NCBI RefSeq assembly: GCF_013170705.1
Contig: NZ_CP033334.1
Span: 6,735,501 to 6,799,500, forward strand
Length of the DNA stretch: 64,000 bases
Reading direction: 5' to 3'
Origin: Mesorhizobium loti
Lineage (GTDB): Bacteria; Pseudomonadota; Alphaproteobacteria; Rhizobiales; Rhizobiaceae
Below, piece after piece: positions 61,997 through 64,000 of this stretch. The notes beneath the pieces are model-generated. The model searched no databases and had not been told where the DNA came from. It saw nothing but the letters and a program-made list of their open reading frames with translations. A program made the translations under genes and the position numbers. How positions within the stretch are numbered: position 1 is the first letter of the stretch; each line of letters begins with the position of its first letter.

Positions 61997-63067
61997 GTGA
62001 AAATCATCAAGACACTGGCCGCAGTCGCGGCGCTTGGCATCGCTGCCATGACCTACTCGGCGCACGCGGCCGACAAGGGTCTTGTCGGCGTGCTGATGCC
62101 GACCAAGACCTCGCAGCGCTGGATCAATGACGGCGATGCCGTCAAGTCCCAGCTCGAGGCTCTCGGCTACACCGTTGACCTGCAGTACGCGCAGGACGAC
62201 ATCCCCAACCAGCTCAGCCAGCTGGAAAACGAAATCACCAAAGGCCCGAAGGCGCTGATCATCGCTTCGATCGACGGCACCACCCTGTCGGATGCGCTGC
62301 AGAAGGCCGCTGACGCCGGCGTCGTCGTCGTCGCCTATGACCGCCTGATCAAGAAGACCGCCAATGTCGACTACTACACCACCTTCGACAATTTCGGCGT
62401 CGGCGTGATCCAGGCCAATTCGCTGGTCAAGGGCCTCAAGGAGCGCTTCCCGAACACCAAGCCCTGGAACGTCGAGCTGTTCGGCGGCTCGCCCGACGAC
62501 AACAACGCGTTCTTCTTCTACAATGGTGCGATTTCCGTCCTGCAGCCGCTGATCGACGACGGCTCGATCAAGATCAAGTCCGGCCAGATGGGTATGGACA
62601 AGGTCGGCACGCTGCGCTGGCTGGCGGCGACCGCCCAGGCCCGCATGGACAACCTGCTGTCGGCCAACTACTCGGATGGCAGCCGCGTCGATGGCGTCCT
62701 GTCGCCCTATGACGGCCTGTCGCGCGGCATCACCGCCTCGCTGCGCGCCGTCGGCTACGGCACGGCCGCTCAGCCCTGGCCGATCGTGACCGGCCAGGAT
62801 GCCGAGACCGCCTCGGTCAAGCTGATCATCACGGGCGAACAGTACTCGACCGTGTTCAAGGACACCCGCGATCTGGCCAAGGCCACCGTCGAACTCGTCG
62901 ACAAGGTGCTCTCGGGCGGCAAGCCTGATGGCCTCGACACCAAGACCTACAACAACGACGTCAAGGTCGTTCCCTCGATCCTGCTGACGCCGCATGAGGT
63001 CGACAAGTCGAACTACCAGAAGCTGGTCGTCGACTCGGGCTACATCAAGGCCGAAGACCTGAAGTAA
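61997..63067 (+). CDS. chvE: Multiple-sugar-binding periplasmic protein ChvE
   Basis: A 356-residue periplasmic binding protein with a signal peptide ([24 protein letters not shown]). Motifs: [79 protein letters not shown], and [20 protein letters not shown]. In Agrobacterium ChvE binds glucose, galactose, arabinose and other sugars, feeds the GguAB transporter and also signals to VirA. Here it is followed by a terminator-like stem-loop and gguA. Confidence 0.94.
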   Translation: MKIIKTLAAVAALGIAAMTYSAHAADKGLVGVLMPTKTSQRWINDGDAVKSQLEALGYTVDLQYAQDDIPNQLSQLENEITKGPKALIIASIDGTTLSDALQKAADAGVVVVAYDRLIKKTANVDYYTTFDNFGVGVIQANSLVKGLKERFPNTKPWNVELFGGSPDDNNAFFFYNGAISVLQPLIDDGSIKIKSGQMGMDKVGTLRWLAATAQARMDNLLSANYSDGSRVDGVLSPYDGLSRGITASLRAVGYGTAAQPWPIVTGQDAETASVKLIITGEQYSTVFKDTRDLAKATVELVDKVLSGGKPDGLDTKTYNNDVKVVPSILLTPHEVDKSNYQKLVVDSGYIKAEDLK

Positions 63068-63084
63068 TTTCGGTTGTAAAGTCA

Positions 63085-63113
63085 GGGGTCCTGCGCAACG
63101 CAGGGCCCCTTTT
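63085..63113 (+). terminator. Intercistronic terminator-like stem-loop after chvE
   Basis: GGGGTCCTGCG-CAA-CGCAGGGCCCC (one T/C mismatch) is followed by TTTT, 18 bases after the chvE stop. It would lower gguA relative to chvE, as is normal for binding-protein operons. Confidence 0.85.
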
Positions 63114-63167
63114 CGTTCACAAGCGACCCCGGTATTGTTTCTGCCGGCCTCGGAGGAGCTTGCGCCA

Positions 63168-64000
63168 ATGACCTCGACGATTTTGGAGATGCGCGACATC
63201 ACCAAGACGTTCCCCGGCGTGAAGGCGCTGTCGAATGTCAACCTGCGTGTCGAGGAAGGCGAGATTCACGCCGTGGTCGGCGAGAACGGCGCCGGCAAGT
63301 CAACGCTGATGAAGGTGCTTTCGGGCGTCTATCCCGCGGGGACCTACGACGGCCAGATCATCTTTCAAGGCCAGGAATGCCAGTTCAAAGGCATCCATGA
63401 CAGCGAACACAAGGGCATCGTCATCATCCACCAGGAGCTTGCGCTGGTGCCGATGCTGTCGATTGCCGAAAACATCTTCCTCGGCAACGAACACGCCAGA
63501 TACGGTGTGATCGACTGGGATGCCAACGAGGAGCGCACCAGCGCCCTGTTGAAGAAGGTGGGTCTCAAGGAGGACCCCAAGACACTGATCACCAATATCG
63601 GCGTCGGCAAGCAGCAGCTGGTCGAGATCGCCAAGGCGCTGAGCAAGGAAGTCAAGCTGCTGATCCTCGACGAGCCGACGGCATCGCTCAGCGAAAAGGA
63701 CAGTCAGGCGCTGCTCGATCTTTTGCTCGAGTTCAAGCGGCAAGGCATGACCTCGATCCTGATCTCGCACAAGCTCAACGAGGTGAACCGGGTCGCCGAC
63801 AAGGTTACCGTCATCCGCGACGGGCGCACCATCGAGACGTTGGCCAAGAAAGACATTTCGGAAGACCGCATCATCACCTCGATGGTCGGCCGTTCGCTCG
63901 ACGACCGCTACCCGCCGCGCGAGCCCAAGATCGGCGAGGTCGTGTTCGAAGTGAAGAACTGGTCGGTCTACCACCCGCTCCATGCCGAACGGCAGGTGAT
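63168..64000 (+). CDS. gguA: Sugar ABC transporter ATP-binding protein GguA (partial, cut by window end)
   Basis: The ATG at 63168 follows GGAGGAG. The visible 277 residues hold the first nucleotide-binding domain: [20 protein letters not shown], Walker [10 protein letters not shown], the Q-loop [14 protein letters not shown], signature-region [16 protein letters not shown], Walker [13 protein letters not shown], and H-loop [13 protein letters not shown]. It then enters the linker to the second domain, which lies beyond the window. Together with ChvE and the downstream permease GguB (not visible) it imports several monosaccharides. Confidence 0.93.
   Translation, partial: MTSTILEMRDITKTFPGVKALSNVNLRVEEGEIHAVVGENGAGKSTLMKVLSGVYPAGTYDGQIIFQGQECQFKGIHDSEHKGIVIIHQELALVPMLSIAENIFLGNEHARYGVIDWDANEERTSALLKKVGLKEDPKTLITNIGVGKQQLVEIAKALSKEVKLLILDEPTASLSEKDSQALLDLLLEFKRQGMTSILISHKLNEVNRVADKVTVIRDGRTIETLAKKDISEDRIITSMVGRSLDDRYPPREPKIGEVVFEVKNWSVYHPLHAERQV

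Noticed and set aside
1..64000. CRISPR array or Cas genes
   Set aside because: No regularly spaced repeats with unique spacers and no Cas-like proteins were seen.

Overview
The window looks like a chromosomal segment of a Mesorhizobium-type root-nodule bacterium (Alphaproteobacteria, Rhizobiales). The evidence is a NodU Nod-factor carbamoyltransferase gene behind a near-consensus nod box, a decayed nifA fragment, a complete rhizobial-type L-rhamnose locus, a gguR/chvE/gguA sugar-uptake locus, high GC, and intergenic palindromes of a kind common in this group. No taxonomic search could be run, so the genus is an inference.

There are two kinds of DNA. From 1 to about 14.1 kb the sequence has the character of the edge of a symbiosis island. 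Intact genes (thiE-thiD after the end of a probable thiG, a luciferase-like monooxygenase with a HisC-like aminotransferase, a cold-shock protein, and nodU) stand among eroded remains: a frameshifted nifA 3' end, ISL3-, IS630- and IS110-type transposase relics, livG/livF, a type I secretion ATPase and an NtaA-type monooxygenase. From about 14.1 kb onward genes are dense and intact, as in a core chromosome. No integrase or tRNA marks the switch.

14.1-36 kb: small proteins of unknown role, gamma-glutamyltranspeptidase, then the rhamnose locus. Catabolic rhaD-rhaI is divergent from rhaR-rhaS-rhaT-rhaP-rhaQ-rhaU-rhaK, with a large inverted repeat (candidate RhaR operator) in the divergent promoter. 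ABC uptake (RhaSTPQ) brings rhamnose in, RhaU interconverts anomers, RhaI isomerises, RhaK phosphorylates, and RhaD cleaves the product and oxidises lactaldehyde. Next come a D-amino-acid dehydrogenase coupled to an unusual protein (PLP racemase domain fused to an arginase fold that has lost its metal ligands), galE, hemA, an aminotransferase and mscL.

36-51 kb: an SSS-transporter-like hybrid histidine kinase convergent with a LuxR-type response regulator (a fragment of dihydroxyacetone kinase lies between them), a DUF952 gene and pyrD, a MATE transporter, a histone-deacetylase-like amidohydrolase, and an envelope-glycan cassette (family 2 glycosyltransferase, GtrA flippase, polytopic GT-C-like protein, OafA-type acyltransferase), followed by tRNA-Gly(CCC).

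51-64 kb: an accessory-looking block behind the tRNA: a small protein, a Stf0-like sulfotransferase, an Arg/His/Trp-rich exported protein, and a NarL-type two-component system with a 1605-residue autotransporter. The autotransporter/two-component segment is bracketed by a ~47-bp direct repeat that equals the 3' end of the neighbouring LysR gene gguR, which suggests insertion into or duplication of that gene end. The window closes with gguR divergent from chvE-gguA (gguA cut by the window end).

The items most worth following up are the racemase/pseudo-arginase fusion with dadA, the repeat-flanked autotransporter/two-component segment, and several unreported-looking operator-like repeats (rha divergent promoter, tandem 20-mer upstream of the sulfotransferase, duplicated translation-initiation region at 47.3 kb).
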